In this document: positions 41,791-50,209 of the stretch, piece after piece
How the letters are laid out: each line of letters begins with the position of its first letter
Numbering within the stretch: the stretch's first letter is position 1
From: Leptospira levettii
Lineage (GTDB): Bacteria > Spirochaetota > Leptospiria > Leptospirales > Leptospiraceae
Reading direction: 5' to 3'
DNA: 64,000 nucleotides
Assembly: GCF_002812085.1 (NCBI RefSeq)
Contig: NZ_NPDM01000001.1
Span: 1,240,001-1,304,000 of the forward strand
Made by a program: the position numbers and the translations under genes
The notes under the pieces: model-generated
What the model was told of the DNA's origin: nothing
Databases searched by the model: none
Seen by the model: only the letters and a program-made list of their open reading frames with translations

Positions 41791-42285
41791 ATGAAGATCA
41801 TTTTGGTTCGTCACGGTGAGGCAGAAAACTCCACCCCTACCATTTCCGATTCACAACGAGAACTAACCGATAAAGGAAGAAGTGACATTCACAAAATCGG
41901 TAAATTTATTAAAAACTCATCTTTATCCGTTAAACAAGTCTATTATAGCCCTTATACCAGAACCAAACACACTGCCGAAATTCTTTCCGAAGAATTAAAA
42001 TACAATGGTGAAATGGTTGCATCCGACGATTTAGCAGCCGGTAGAGGTTGCACTGATATTATATCTTGTTTGGTGAATTTTAGTAATTCCGACACTGTTT
42101 TGTTAGTTGGTCATAATCCAGATATCACTTACTTTGCAGCCAAATTACTTGGGAATTCTAGTGTAGCAGAAAATTTAGTTTTCCAACCTGGCTCAACAAT
42201 CGCAATCAATGTAGCTCGAGAAAAATTTGACCACGGCCAAATCATTTGGGCGATTTCTCCCGATAATTTGGGTACTGAATCCTAA
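41791..42285 (+). CDS. sixA: Phosphohistidine phosphatase SixA-like
   Basis: 164 aa from ATG at 41791, with AGGAG six bases before it; an in-frame TTG/ATG at 41743 is rejected. Histidine-phosphatase fold: KIILVRHGEAEN, SPYTRTKHTAEILSEEL and the second catalytic His in LLVGHNPDIT. The short length without insertion is typical of SixA, which removes phosphate from His-phosphotransfer domains. Confidence 0.9.
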   Translation: MKIILVRHGEAENSTPTISDSQRELTDKGRSDIHKIGKFIKNSSLSVKQVYYSPYTRTKHTAEILSEELKYNGEMVASDDLAAGRGCTDIISCLVNFSNSDTVLLVGHNPDITYFAAKLLGNSSVAENLVFQPGSTIAINVAREKFDHGQIIWAISPDNLGTES

Positions 42286-42349
42286 CTTAAGTCTTCCGTT
42301 TGTAAGGCTTGACCAAGGGGATCTATTTAGGTTTTTGGATTTCATAACA

Positions 42350-42421
42350 CGGGGTGTAGCGCAGCGGTAGCGCACTTGTCTGGGGGGCAAGGGGTCGCCG
42401 GTTCAAATCCGGTCACTCCGA
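42350..42421 (+). tRNA. tRNA-Pro (anticodon GGG)
   Basis: Acceptor CGGGGTG pairs with CACTCCG; the T-arm reads GCCGGTTCAAATCCGG; the anticodon stem CTTGT/GCAAG encloses CTGGGGG, giving GGG. CCA is not encoded; discriminator A. Confidence 0.92.
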
Positions 42422-42449
42422 TGATTATTTTTTTGGTGCAAAAAACCCA

Positions 42450-42471
42450 GCAGGTTTGAGCACAAACCTGC
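42450..42471 (-). terminator. Intrinsic terminator of the coiled-coil protein gene
   Basis: GCAGGTTTG (42450-42458) pairs with CAAACCTGC (42463-42471), 9 bp with a 4-nt loop; on the minus strand it is followed by GGGTTTTTT. It lies 40 bases after the stop of the leftward gene at 42511. Confidence 0.8.
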
Positions 42472-42510
42472 CGGTAGAAAATTCAGGATGGTGAGATGAA
42501 AAAATAAAAC

Positions 42511-42801
42511 TTAAGAAGGTTTGTGATCGTTTGTTTCTTTTACCTTGTCTAGATACTTCACAACATTGTCTTTGAGTTCTTCGAATCGAACAATTCCCCA
42601 AGCAACTCCCATTTTCACTTTTAGGGCTTTATCACTTGTGTCACTTTCCCCTTGTTCTTTCAATTTTTGAAAGTTGGTTTCGAATTGGCTTTTTTTCTCG
42701 TTAAGGTCCACAACGAGTTTCTCCCAAACTTCTTTGGAAGTTTTAACAGCACCAATTCCAGCGTTCACGATATCTTGTAGTTTGTTTTCCACGTTGCTCA
42801 T
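42511..42801 (-). CDS. Phasin-like coiled-coil protein
   Basis: 96 aa from ATG at 42801 (AGAAGGAGT nine bases upstream), not the longer frame from 42924. Helical throughout: VENKLQDIVNAGIGAVKTSK, then VWEKLVVDLNEKK and a C-terminal KYLDKVKETNDHK. This pattern fits the small phasin-like/PHA-associated helical proteins. Its biological partner is unknown here. Confidence 0.78.
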   Translation of the reverse strand: MSNVENKLQDIVNAGIGAVKTSKEVWEKLVVDLNEKKSQFETNFQKLKEQGESDTSDKALKVKMGVAWGIVRFEELKDNVVKYLDKVKETNDHKPS

Positions 42802-42900
42802 CGGAGGGGACTCCTTCTGGATTCCATTATTTTGCACTGCACAATAATGTCGAGAAAGAAATTGATAGTGGAATCTGATTTCTTGCGGTAAACTACCCAC

Positions 42901-43941
42901 ATGCGTTTGACCCCTTTTCGGCACTTTTTCCTCATTTTTTCAATCTTGTTCTCCCTGTCTCATTGTGGAGGCCAATTCCAAGAAAAACCAATCGTTGGTT
43001 GTGAACGAATCACAGGTACACCAGGTCCAGAAGACTTCGATATCATCCGAGAATCCTCTACCGTCATTGTATCCTCTCACGAAAGGAGGAATGGATTAAA
43101 AGATATTGGTGCGCTGTTCGAAATTTCATTCTCGGATCCCAAACAGAAATTGTTAGCCAAAAAAGTAGAAACGAATTACCCAGAGAATTTCAGACCACAT
43201 GGAATTAGTTATGCGAAAGTGAAAGGAGTGGATACACTTGCTGTCATTTCGCACACACTCCAAGACGATATCCCACATACAATTGAGATATTCGAACGTT
43301 CAAAAGCTGGCAAATGGACTCATACAAAAACATTAAGTGATCCATCTCTTACAAGTCCTAATGATTTATTTATGAATGAATCAGGTGAGATCTTTACATC
43401 CAATGACAATGGAACAAGCCAAACATTTCGTAAGTATTGGGATATGATCATTCGAAGTGGTCGAGCTGATGTATCCTATTATGATGGAAAAACTTTCCAA
43501 TCCTTGGGAGTTCCTGTGATGTTAGGAAATGGAATATACATTCGAAAACAAGGTAAACAAGAGTTATTGTATCGATCTGTATTTTCAGAAAAAGTAATAC
43601 GTGTTTACGAAGTAAATCGATTGGATAACAAAATTACTTTGAAGTTTTTAGAATCCATACCGGTTGGTGCAGGTCCTGATAATATTTTAGAAGATGATAA
43701 TGGTATGTTATGGCTTGCAGCACATGAGTCCGCATACAAATTCATTCGCCATGTGATGAACCGTAACAATTTAGCTCCTACTCGTGTGTTTAAAATCAAC
43801 CCAGAGACGAAAGAAGTCACTGAGGTTTATGCAAACGAAGGTTCGGAAATTTCTGCAGGAAGTACAGGTCTTCTATATAAAGACAAACTACTCATTTCAC
43901 AAGTATTTGAAGATTTCCTTTTGGTTTGTCCAAAACCATAG
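42901..43941 (+). CDS. Arylesterase/paraoxonase-like lipoprotein
   Basis: 346 aa. Lipoprotein signal with lipobox FSLSHC at about residue 21. The rest resembles the six-bladed SMP-30/paraoxonase fold: GTPGPEDFDI, FRPHGISYAKVKGVDTLAVI, SPNDLFMNESGEIF and GAGPDNILEDDNGMLWLAAH. These calcium-dependent enzymes hydrolyse lactones or esters. Substrate unknown; lipid-anchored in the periplasm or outer membrane. Confidence 0.85.
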   Translation: MRLTPFRHFFLIFSILFSLSHCGGQFQEKPIVGCERITGTPGPEDFDIIRESSTVIVSSHERRNGLKDIGALFEISFSDPKQKLLAKKVETNYPENFRPHGISYAKVKGVDTLAVISHTLQDDIPHTIEIFERSKAGKWTHTKTLSDPSLTSPNDLFMNESGEIFTSNDNGTSQTFRKYWDMIIRSGRADVSYYDGKTFQSLGVPVMLGNGIYIRKQGKQELLYRSVFSEKVIRVYEVNRLDNKITLKFLESIPVGAGPDNILEDDNGMLWLAAHESAYKFIRHVMNRNNLAPTRVFKINPETKEVTEVYANEGSEISAGSTGLLYKDKLLISQVFEDFLLVCPKP

Positions 43942-44056
43942 AGAAATGAAAAAATCGCGAAGGCCATTCCATAAGAATGGCTAAATGAATGGATATGGTT
44001 TTCAAAGTTTAGATTTGGAAATAAAGATCACATCTATTTCGTGAGTTAATTTTATT

Positions 44057-44647
44057 TTAACCTAATCCTTTTAACACCGCTTCAATCGTATCTACCAATA
44101 AAGTTTCACGATTTATATCACAATGTTGTGCAACAAGTTTTGGGTGGGTAAAAGCCGTCCCAGCCGAAATCAAGATATCAGTTACCAATTTCACATCTCT
44201 CTTTTTGATTTTTTTTTGGTTTATCGCTTCTGTGACTAGTTTTGCCATTTGGCTTTGCATATTCGACAAGTGGGTTTGTATGAAGGGTTTTGCCTCTTCG
44301 GCTGCCATATCGAACGCTTTATACAATTCAGGATCCAGTTTTACTTTTTCCAATTTCATTCGGTGTAAATTGAGAAACCAAGTAAGGATCTTTTGGAGGG
44401 GATCCCTTTTTTCTGAAACAAGCAAATCTTGTTTCGCATCCAAATTCCTTAGCCATCGTTCCGAAACAGCATCAAAAAGTGCGGTTTTGTCTTGGAAATG
44501 GGAGTAGAGAGCCGCATGGCTAATCCCCATTTCTTTGGCTACATCCACCAATCGAACTTTTTCAAACCCTTTGGCCCGTATTTGGTCGATCGCAATTTCC
44601 ACTGCCTTGTCTTTGATTTCCGTGGTCGTTAAACCGGTTCTTGGCAT
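44057..44647 (-). CDS. TetR-family transcriptional regulator
   Basis: 196 aa. N-terminal HTH (about 8-58) with IRAKGFEKVRLVDVAKEMGI, SHAALYSHFQDKTALFDAV; the C-terminal ligand domain is helical. Divergent from an SDR gene whose promoter carries a perfect palindrome TTTTGTAA-C-TTACAAAA between -35 and -10. It most likely represses that gene, and probably itself. Confidence 0.94.
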   Translation of the reverse strand: MPRTGLTTTEIKDKAVEIAIDQIRAKGFEKVRLVDVAKEMGISHAALYSHFQDKTALFDAVSERWLRNLDAKQDLLVSEKRDPLQKILTWFLNLHRMKLEKVKLDPELYKAFDMAAEEAKPFIQTHLSNMQSQMAKLVTEAINQKKIKKRDVKLVTDILISAGTAFTHPKLVAQHCDINRETLLVDTIEAVLKGLG

Positions 44648-44728
44648 AAGGAGAGTTTCCAGAAAAAATCGGAAGGGTCAATCTCAAATTACAAAATGAA
44701 AAAAATGTCAGTTTACAAACTTACGGAC

Positions 44729-44757
44729 TTGACTTTTTGTAACTTACAAAATATATT
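44729..44757 (+). promoter_or_regulatory. Sigma-70-type promoter with TetR-type operator in its spacer
   Basis: TTGACT at 44729-44734, a 17-bp spacer, TATATT at 44752-44757. The spacer itself is TTTTGTAACTTACAAAA, a perfect 17-bp palindrome. Further TTACAAA half-sites occur at about 44689 and 44712, and CTTACA...TGTAAG spans the -10. The layout is what a TetR-family repressor would use to block the SDR gene. Confidence 0.82.
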
Positions 44758-44785
44758 TAATGTAAGTAGTGGATGGTACGCAACA

Positions 44786-45535
44786 ATGCAATTGAACGGA
44801 AATACAATCTTGATAACAGGTGGGACAAGTGGGATTGGGCTCGCACTCGCAAAACGATTCTCGGATTTGGGAAATCAAATCATCGTTTGTGGAACAAATG
44901 AAAAAAAATTAGAGGAGATCAAAAGATTTTTCCCGAATTGGGGCACATATTGTATCGATATTTCTCACCCTGAAGAAAGGAAAAGATTATTCAATGAAAC
45001 AACGAAAGATTATCCAGAACTGAATGTTTTATTCAATAATGCAGGGATCCAAAGGTATCCAAAATTAAATGAAGAGGAACCATGGAGTCTTGTAGGCAAA
45101 GAAATTGATGTAAATTTAGGTGCACCAATTCATCTATCGATGTTGTTCGCTAAACACTTGTTTGGAAAGAAGAATGCGACTATATTAAATACAACTTCTG
45201 GTTTATCTCATATACCTTTAGCATATGCACCAATCTATAGTGCCACAAAAGCTGCATTACATTCTTTCACATTGACTTTACGATTTCAATTTCGTAACCA
45301 ACCCATTGAAGTGATTGAAGTTTCTCCACCAATGGTAGATACAGATTTAGGAATCCCTAACACACATACGGCGGGACTTAATTTAGATGATTATGCAGAT
45401 TCTGTGATCGAAGGATTAAAAAAAGGAGAACTCGAAATCACCACTGGTTTTTCAACTGTTACAGCAAATGCGAGTCGTGAACAAAAGAATGAAATCTTTT
45501 TATCAATGAATTTGGCTCGGAGTACTTCCAACTAA
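44786..45535 (+). CDS. Short-chain dehydrogenase/reductase, DltE-like
   Basis: 249 aa from ATG at 44786 (MQLNGNTILITGG); an upstream in-frame ATG at 44696 lies before the promoter and is rejected. Rossmann fold with ITGGTSGIGLALAKRF (cofactor binding), FNNAGIQ, and catalytic Ser/Tyr/Lys in LNTTSGLSHIPLAYAPIYSATKAAL. Reduces or oxidises an alcohol/ketone with NAD(P). The last 33 bases overlap the convergent ruvC. Confidence 0.93.
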   Translation: MQLNGNTILITGGTSGIGLALAKRFSDLGNQIIVCGTNEKKLEEIKRFFPNWGTYCIDISHPEERKRLFNETTKDYPELNVLFNNAGIQRYPKLNEEEPWSLVGKEIDVNLGAPIHLSMLFAKHLFGKKNATILNTTSGLSHIPLAYAPIYSATKAALHSFTLTLRFQFRNQPIEVIEVSPPMVDTDLGIPNTHTAGLNLDDYADSVIEGLKKGELEITTGFSTVTANASREQKNEIFLSMNLARSTSN

Positions 45536-46003
45536 AGAACGACCCACAAAGGCACAAGCGATGGCGTCCCAAGAGTCGTCGTGGCCTTTTAGGTCTTTAA
45601 AACCCAAAATCATTTGGATCGCCGCCCGAACTTCTTTTTTGGTGGCGTTCCCTTTGGCAGAAATTCCCTTTTTGATTTGAGTGGCTGTGAGGGACACCAT
45701 GGGAATTTGATTTTCACCTAAGGTGAGTAAAATCACACCTCTAGATTCTGAAACTTTCATTCCTGTTGTTGTATTTTGTACGAAAAACAGTTCTTCGACA
45801 GCTGCCCATTCAGGTTTGTGTTCGGCGAGTATGGCCTGAAGTTCCCTGCGGATTTGGAGTAAATTATCGGGAGAAGGGGTTTTGGGAGCCACTTCAATCG
45901 TTCCGTAGCCCAATAGTGATGGGTTACGGCGTTGTCCTTCAGGAAAGGACAAGATGGCATATCCCACTCGGTGGGACCCTGGATCAATTCCTATGATTTT
46001 CAA
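45503..46003 (-). CDS. ruvC: Holliday-junction resolvase RuvC
   Basis: 166 aa. RNase H-like nuclease that cuts Holliday junctions in the RuvABC pathway. Catalytic acids: Asp in GIDPGSHRVGY, Glu in WAAVEELFF and Asp pair in GHDDSWDAIACA; AKGNATKKEVRAAIQMIL is the usual conserved stretch. Length and start (MKIIGIDPG) match the family. RuvA/RuvB are not in the window. Confidence 0.97.
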   Translation of the reverse strand: MKIIGIDPGSHRVGYAILSFPEGQRRNPSLLGYGTIEVAPKTPSPDNLLQIRRELQAILAEHKPEWAAVEELFFVQNTTTGMKVSESRGVILLTLGENQIPMVSLTATQIKKGISAKGNATKKEVRAAIQMILGFKDLKGHDDSWDAIACAFVGRSLVGSTPSQIH

Positions 46004-46136
46004 TTATTTCTTTCCTAAACTCTATCCTCGGGACAGTTTTCTCCAACCCAAGCCAAAACCTAGTCTAAAAATGAAAATGACAGGGTACTTTCCTTCCGTA
46101 TAGTGGAAGAAAACCACCCGCAGGAACGTTAAACAC

Positions 46137-47813
46137 ATGACCGCAACGGCAGTGAAACTCGAAAAATCCCAGGCGGAGAAGGCATTGAACGCCCAAGCCG
46201 CCCTCCTCAATGAAGTTACGAAACGACTCGCACAGAAAAATTCCGACAACGGTAAAGTTTCCATTAGCAAAATGGACAAAACGCAACATGTGTTTTACCA
46301 ACTTGCTTGGATGACAGCACAACAACGTGTAGCTGAAAACTTCATCGTATATGCTTGGGATGCTTCCAAAGGAACTGGTGAATTGGAACAGAAAATGGCG
46401 CTCACATTTGTGGCGGAAACTGTTTCTAACATACGTTCTGAATTGGCAGCTCGACCTGCAGAATATGAATTAACCTATCAGGAATTATTCTCCAAATTGT
46501 TTTCCGATGAAATCAATACATTTGTTGAAGCTGCATCGAAAATGGAAAACTACGAAGCCATCGTGGATAAGATTGTTGATCTTGGACATTTTGGTGCTTA
46601 CGGACTTTCAGAAGACCACGAAAACTTTCGTGGAATTTTCAAAGACTTTGCTGAAAACGTAGTGGTTCCTCACGCGGAACATGTTCACAGACATGATGAT
46701 TTGATCCCACAAGAGATCATCAATGGATTAAAAGACATGGGTTGTTTTGGTCTTTGTATTCCAGAACAGTTTGGCGGAATCCAACCTGATGATCGTCCAG
46801 ACAACATTTCGATGTTAGTGGTAACAGAAGAACTTTCTAGAGGATCACTCGGAGCAGCAGGTTCCCTCATCACTCGTCCTGAAATTATGTCCAAGGCTCT
46901 CCTCAAAGGGGGAACTGAAGAACAAAAAAACAAATGGTTACCACTTCTTGCATCTGGTGAAAAATTTGCCGGTATCATGGTAACAGAACCTAACTATGGT
47001 TCCGATGTTGCTGGAGTATCTGTTACTGCAAAAGAAGTAGAAGGTGGATTTGTCATCAATGGTGTGAAAACTTGGTGTACATTTGCAGGGTATGCAAACC
47101 TACTACTCATCCTTTGCCGCACAGAGTCTGATCCTAGTCTCAAACACAGAGGTCTCTCTATCCTACTTGCTGAAAAACCTTCTTTTGAAGGACATGAATT
47201 CAGTTACAAACAAGAAGGTGGTGGAACGATCCAAGGAAAAGCAATCGGAACAATTGGTTACCGAGGAATGCACTCTTACGAAGTATCTTTTGAAGACTAC
47301 TTTGTTCCTAAAGAAAACCTACTTGGTGGTGATGCTGGTCGTGGAAAAGGATTTTACTTCCAAATGGAAGGGTTTGCTGGCGGAAGGATCCAAACTGCGG
47401 CTCGTGCCAATGGTGTGATGCAAGCAGCTCTTGAAGCAGCTCTTCGATATTCCCAAGAACGTAAAGTATTCGCAAAACCAATTTACGATTATACACTAAC
47501 CAAGTTTAAAATCGCAAAGATGGCAATGATCACGCAAGCGACTCGCCAATACACAAACTATGTAGCAACGTTACTTGATGACCACAAAGGCCAAATGGAA
47601 GCAACACTAGTAAAATTGTATGCATCCAAAATTGCTGAGTGGGTAACTCGTGAAGCAATGCAAATTCATGGTGGTATGGGTTATGCGGAAGAATATCCAG
47701 TATCACGTTATTTTGTGGATGCTCGTGTGTTCTCAATCTTTGAAGGTGCGGAAGAAGTAATGGCCCTTCGCGTTGTAGCGAAAGACCTTCTTGACCAAGC
47801 TCTCGCTACGTAA
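46137..47813 (+). CDS. Acyl-CoA dehydrogenase with long N-terminal extension
   Basis: 558 aa, about 170 longer than standard. The N-terminal 165 residues are helical (VKLEKSQAEKALNAQAALLN), probably an extra dimer or binding domain found in a subset of spirochaete and proteobacterial enzymes. The core has FAGIMVTEPNYGSDVAGVSV, GYRGMHSYEVSFEDYF and HGGMGYAEEYPVSRYFVDAR. Monocistronic; two stem-loops follow. Substrate chain length cannot be told. Confidence 0.93.
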   Translation: MTATAVKLEKSQAEKALNAQAALLNEVTKRLAQKNSDNGKVSISKMDKTQHVFYQLAWMTAQQRVAENFIVYAWDASKGTGELEQKMALTFVAETVSNIRSELAARPAEYELTYQELFSKLFSDEINTFVEAASKMENYEAIVDKIVDLGHFGAYGLSEDHENFRGIFKDFAENVVVPHAEHVHRHDDLIPQEIINGLKDMGCFGLCIPEQFGGIQPDDRPDNISMLVVTEELSRGSLGAAGSLITRPEIMSKALLKGGTEEQKNKWLPLLASGEKFAGIMVTEPNYGSDVAGVSVTAKEVEGGFVINGVKTWCTFAGYANLLLILCRTESDPSLKHRGLSILLAEKPSFEGHEFSYKQEGGGTIQGKAIGTIGYRGMHSYEVSFEDYFVPKENLLGGDAGRGKGFYFQMEGFAGGRIQTAARANGVMQAALEAALRYSQERKVFAKPIYDYTLTKFKIAKMAMITQATRQYTNYVATLLDDHKGQMEATLVKLYASKIAEWVTREAMQIHGGMGYAEEYPVSRYFVDARVFSIFEGAEEVMALRVVAKDLLDQALAT

Positions 47814-47823
47814 AAAAACAATC

Positions 47824-47858
47824 TTCTTTACCGAAGGGAAATTCTATTCGGTAAAGAA
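47824..47858 (+). other. Perfect 12-bp stem-loop after the acyl-CoA dehydrogenase gene
   Basis: TTCTTTACCGAA and TTCGGTAAAGAA form a perfect 12-bp stem with an 11-nt loop, starting 11 bases after the stop. No T-run follows, so it is more likely an mRNA-stabilising structure or protein site than the terminator, which comes 50 bases later. Confidence 0.65.
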
Positions 47859-47907
47859 TCACTCAAACATTTGTCGAAATGTCATAAAACATACGACATC
47901 AATTGTT

Positions 47908-47935
47908 AAAAAGCCTGAACTTTCAGGCTTTTTTT
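47908..47935 (+). terminator. Intrinsic terminator
   Basis: AAAAAGCCTGAA and TTCAGGCTTTTT form a 12-bp stem with a 2-base centre, ending in a run of seven T. Classic Rho-independent terminator for the acyl-CoA dehydrogenase transcript; the A-run makes it work on both strands. Confidence 0.92.
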
Positions 47936-48022
47936 ATACCTATTGCAAAAACAAATCGGATAAAAAACTTTCTCTGATTTGAAAAGAAGTCTAAGGTATT
48001 ACCAAAATCTTATTTCTGTTAT

Positions 48023-48805
48023 ATGAAGTTACATTTTGTATTTTATATCATCATTCTATTTGTTTTGAACGTAACGTGCAAAACACCAATGCCAGAACTC
48101 AGTTCGGAAGCAAAACTTTCGAAGAATAAATCAATTTCCATCCGCTGGACTACGACGGATCCCATTCTCGCAAAAGTATTTCCTGAAGTTTTTCCTGTTC
48201 CACCTGCAATTCTCATCGATGACCAAGTGAATGTTGCTGATTTAACGACTGTTCCACTGCCACCTCCTGATCCAAACCAGTTACCTAAAATCCCTCAAAA
48301 AAAACCTCATAATCCCAACGAGTTACCTAGATGGGATCGCGGATTTGAATTAACCAATATTGATAATTTAACACTTGTCATCCGTAATGAAAGCCAAAGG
48401 CCATTCAAAAGTATTGGGATAAGTTTATTAGCTCTTACAATGGTTTATTATGGTACTATGGAAACAGAAGCGGAGTTAGTATGGACTTCAGGTGAAACGA
48501 ATTTATATCGTATTTCCTTTTTATCAACATATGAAACGATATGGGCACCTATGCCATTTTATATCGGTACAGGTTCTAGTGTCATCGCTCCCATGTTAAA
48601 CTCAAATCGATATCCTTCCAATCTACAAAAATACTGTGTCCAAGAAAAACCTACCGAACTCCGCGAGTCTTTGGAACAAACTCATTCTGAAAATTGTAAA
48701 GAATATGAATTATTCTTACGGAGATTGTTTTTACAGAATTATGATGTGATTCATTTGCAACTGACAGAATGGGAAAAAAGAAACCAAGATTGGTTCCAAC
48801 CATAA
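48023..48805 (+). CDS. Hypothetical lipoprotein
   Basis: 260 aa. Signal peptide with lipobox VLNVTC at about residue 19. A Pro-rich segment follows (TVPLPPPDPNQLPKIPQKKP, about 74-93), then a mixed domain (WDRGFELTNIDNLTLVIRNE). No family recognised. It is 22 bases before a beta-barrel protein gene and likely forms a two-gene cell-envelope operon with it. Confidence 0.78.
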   Translation: MKLHFVFYIIILFVLNVTCKTPMPELSSEAKLSKNKSISIRWTTTDPILAKVFPEVFPVPPAILIDDQVNVADLTTVPLPPPDPNQLPKIPQKKPHNPNELPRWDRGFELTNIDNLTLVIRNESQRPFKSIGISLLALTMVYYGTMETEAELVWTSGETNLYRISFLSTYETIWAPMPFYIGTGSSVIAPMLNSNRYPSNLQKYCVQEKPTELRESLEQTHSENCKEYELFLRRLFLQNYDVIHLQLTEWEKRNQDWFQP

Positions 48806-48828
48806 TCGTTAATGTTCAACGGATTCAA

Positions 48829-49458
48829 ATGAAACTTACAAAAATAGCAATCCTAACTTTTTTACTTAGTATTTTCTTCTTTCCGTTTCAATTCCTTGGT
48901 TCAGTTTCCATACCGAAAGAAAATTGGAATGTTGTTTTGTATGGAGGGATTTTTACAACAACAGATCTAATCCCAATTGTTTTTCGGCAAAAAACAGACT
49001 ATAAAGAATCTTACATAGGTACAATCGGTGTGAGTCGGCCGTTGGATTATCGGATTCGCTGGTTTGATTTTTTATGGGAAACAAACATCACAAAACATTT
49101 TAATGGCATGAACCATTGGGAAACAAATACATTCTACATTGTCAAAATGAATCGTATCTACGACTCTCCCATAAGTATATCCTTGGGAGAAGGATTATCA
49201 TTAGCATCTGAAAATCCAAAATTAGAGAATAAGGCAAAGGGATATTATTGGGAATCGGGTTTACAAAAGGATGCGATAGAATCCAGAGCACTACTCAATT
49301 ATATGATGGTGGAAATCAGTACTTACCTACCCATTGAACGAAAGGCAGAATTATTTTTAAGGATTCACCATCGTTCTGGAGTATTTGGACTGTATTGTCC
49401 ACCCGATCCAAACTGTGGTTCCAACTTTGTTTCGTATGGACTACGAACTGCTTTTTAA
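48829..49458 (+). CDS. Small outer-membrane beta-barrel protein, PagL-like in outline
   Basis: 209 aa from ATG at 48829; the in-frame ATG at 48769 lies within the upstream gene. A signal peptide (AILTFLLSIFFFPFQFLGS) is followed by amphipathic strands ending in a C-terminal Phe (SYGLRTAF). LFLRIHHRSGVFGLY near the end resembles the His/Ser region of lipid A 3-O-deacylases, but the match is too short to call an enzyme. Confidence 0.7.
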   Translation: MKLTKIAILTFLLSIFFFPFQFLGSVSIPKENWNVVLYGGIFTTTDLIPIVFRQKTDYKESYIGTIGVSRPLDYRIRWFDFLWETNITKHFNGMNHWETNTFYIVKMNRIYDSPISISLGEGLSLASENPKLENKAKGYYWESGLQKDAIESRALLNYMMVEISTYLPIERKAELFLRIHHRSGVFGLYCPPDPNCGSNFVSYGLRTAF

Positions 49459-49493
49459 CCTACGAATCCATTCATCAACCTTGGATTCGTAGG
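49459..49493 (+). terminator. Hairpin after the envelope gene pair
   Basis: CCTACGAATCC and GGATTCGTAGG form a perfect 11-bp stem with a 13-nt loop, starting at the last base before the stop's end. Followed by ATACAATTTTTG, so a modest T-run; the convergent START-domain gene ends 28 bases beyond. Confidence 0.75.
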
Positions 49494-49520
49494 ATACAAT
49501 TTTTGTTGATTCTAAAAAAA

Positions 49521-50207
49521 CTAATTCGATGGATTCGTGACTGTCGGTTCCTTAATCCAATCATATTTTGCTTCTTTGTGTTTTCCCTGTTCAACCAATG
49601 ATTTTAGGTTTAATAGAGTTTCGTAGGGAGTGTCTGTTAGCACAAGGTTGATGACAGATTGTGGCACCGAACCACCTGGCTCAAAATGTGCTTGGTACTC
49701 AATTTTGAGTTTTCCATTTGCTAAAGGAGTGAGTTTCCAATACCCTTCAAACGCTGGCATCCGAGTAACACCAGAAGGTGCCGATTTAGCATTTGAATCC
49801 AATCGTTTCATTCTCATTGTCGTAGTGAGAGATTTATCATTTTGATCAAAACTACGATCCATAATGACATCTCGGTCATTGACAGGCCATGGGGCACCAT
49901 TCCGTAAATAGACTGATGATTTTTTTTCGGATCCAGAAAGAACTGTTAGCTCTTTGCATTGGTGGTACAAGTTTTTACAAGATTGTGGATCCACAAGCAA
50001 GGCAATCACTTGAGATATCGAAGCATCAACTTCTGTTTTACCTAAGAACTCTTCGATATTGGAGCCAGCCACTGGCCTTGTTAAAACTTGGATTCCTTTT
50101 TTACGTTTTGATTCAGACCACTCTGGTGTTTGCGCCAAGAGTGGAATGAAATGAACGAATAGGAAACATCCTAGTAAGAATTTGAAAACTGTTTGTTTTT
50201 GGATCAT
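49521..50207 (-). CDS. Exported START-domain lipid-binding protein
   Basis: 228 aa. A signal peptide (KFLLGCFLFVHFIPLLAQ) precedes a START/SRPBCC domain: VLTRPVAGSNIEEFLGKTEV, SVYLRNGAPWPVNDRDVIMD and LKIEYQAHFEPGGSVPQ. The WPVNDRD signature is typical of START proteins that carry lipids. Periplasmic; it follows a serine hydrolase gene by two bases and may be cotranscribed. Confidence 0.88.
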   Translation of the reverse strand: MIQKQTVFKFLLGCFLFVHFIPLLAQTPEWSESKRKKGIQVLTRPVAGSNIEEFLGKTEVDASISQVIALLVDPQSCKNLYHQCKELTVLSGSEKKSSVYLRNGAPWPVNDRDVIMDRSFDQNDKSLTTTMRMKRLDSNAKSAPSGVTRMPAFEGYWKLTPLANGKLKIEYQAHFEPGGSVPQSVINLVLTDTPYETLLNLKSLVEQGKHKEAKYDWIKEPTVTNPSN

Positions 50208-50209
50208 GG

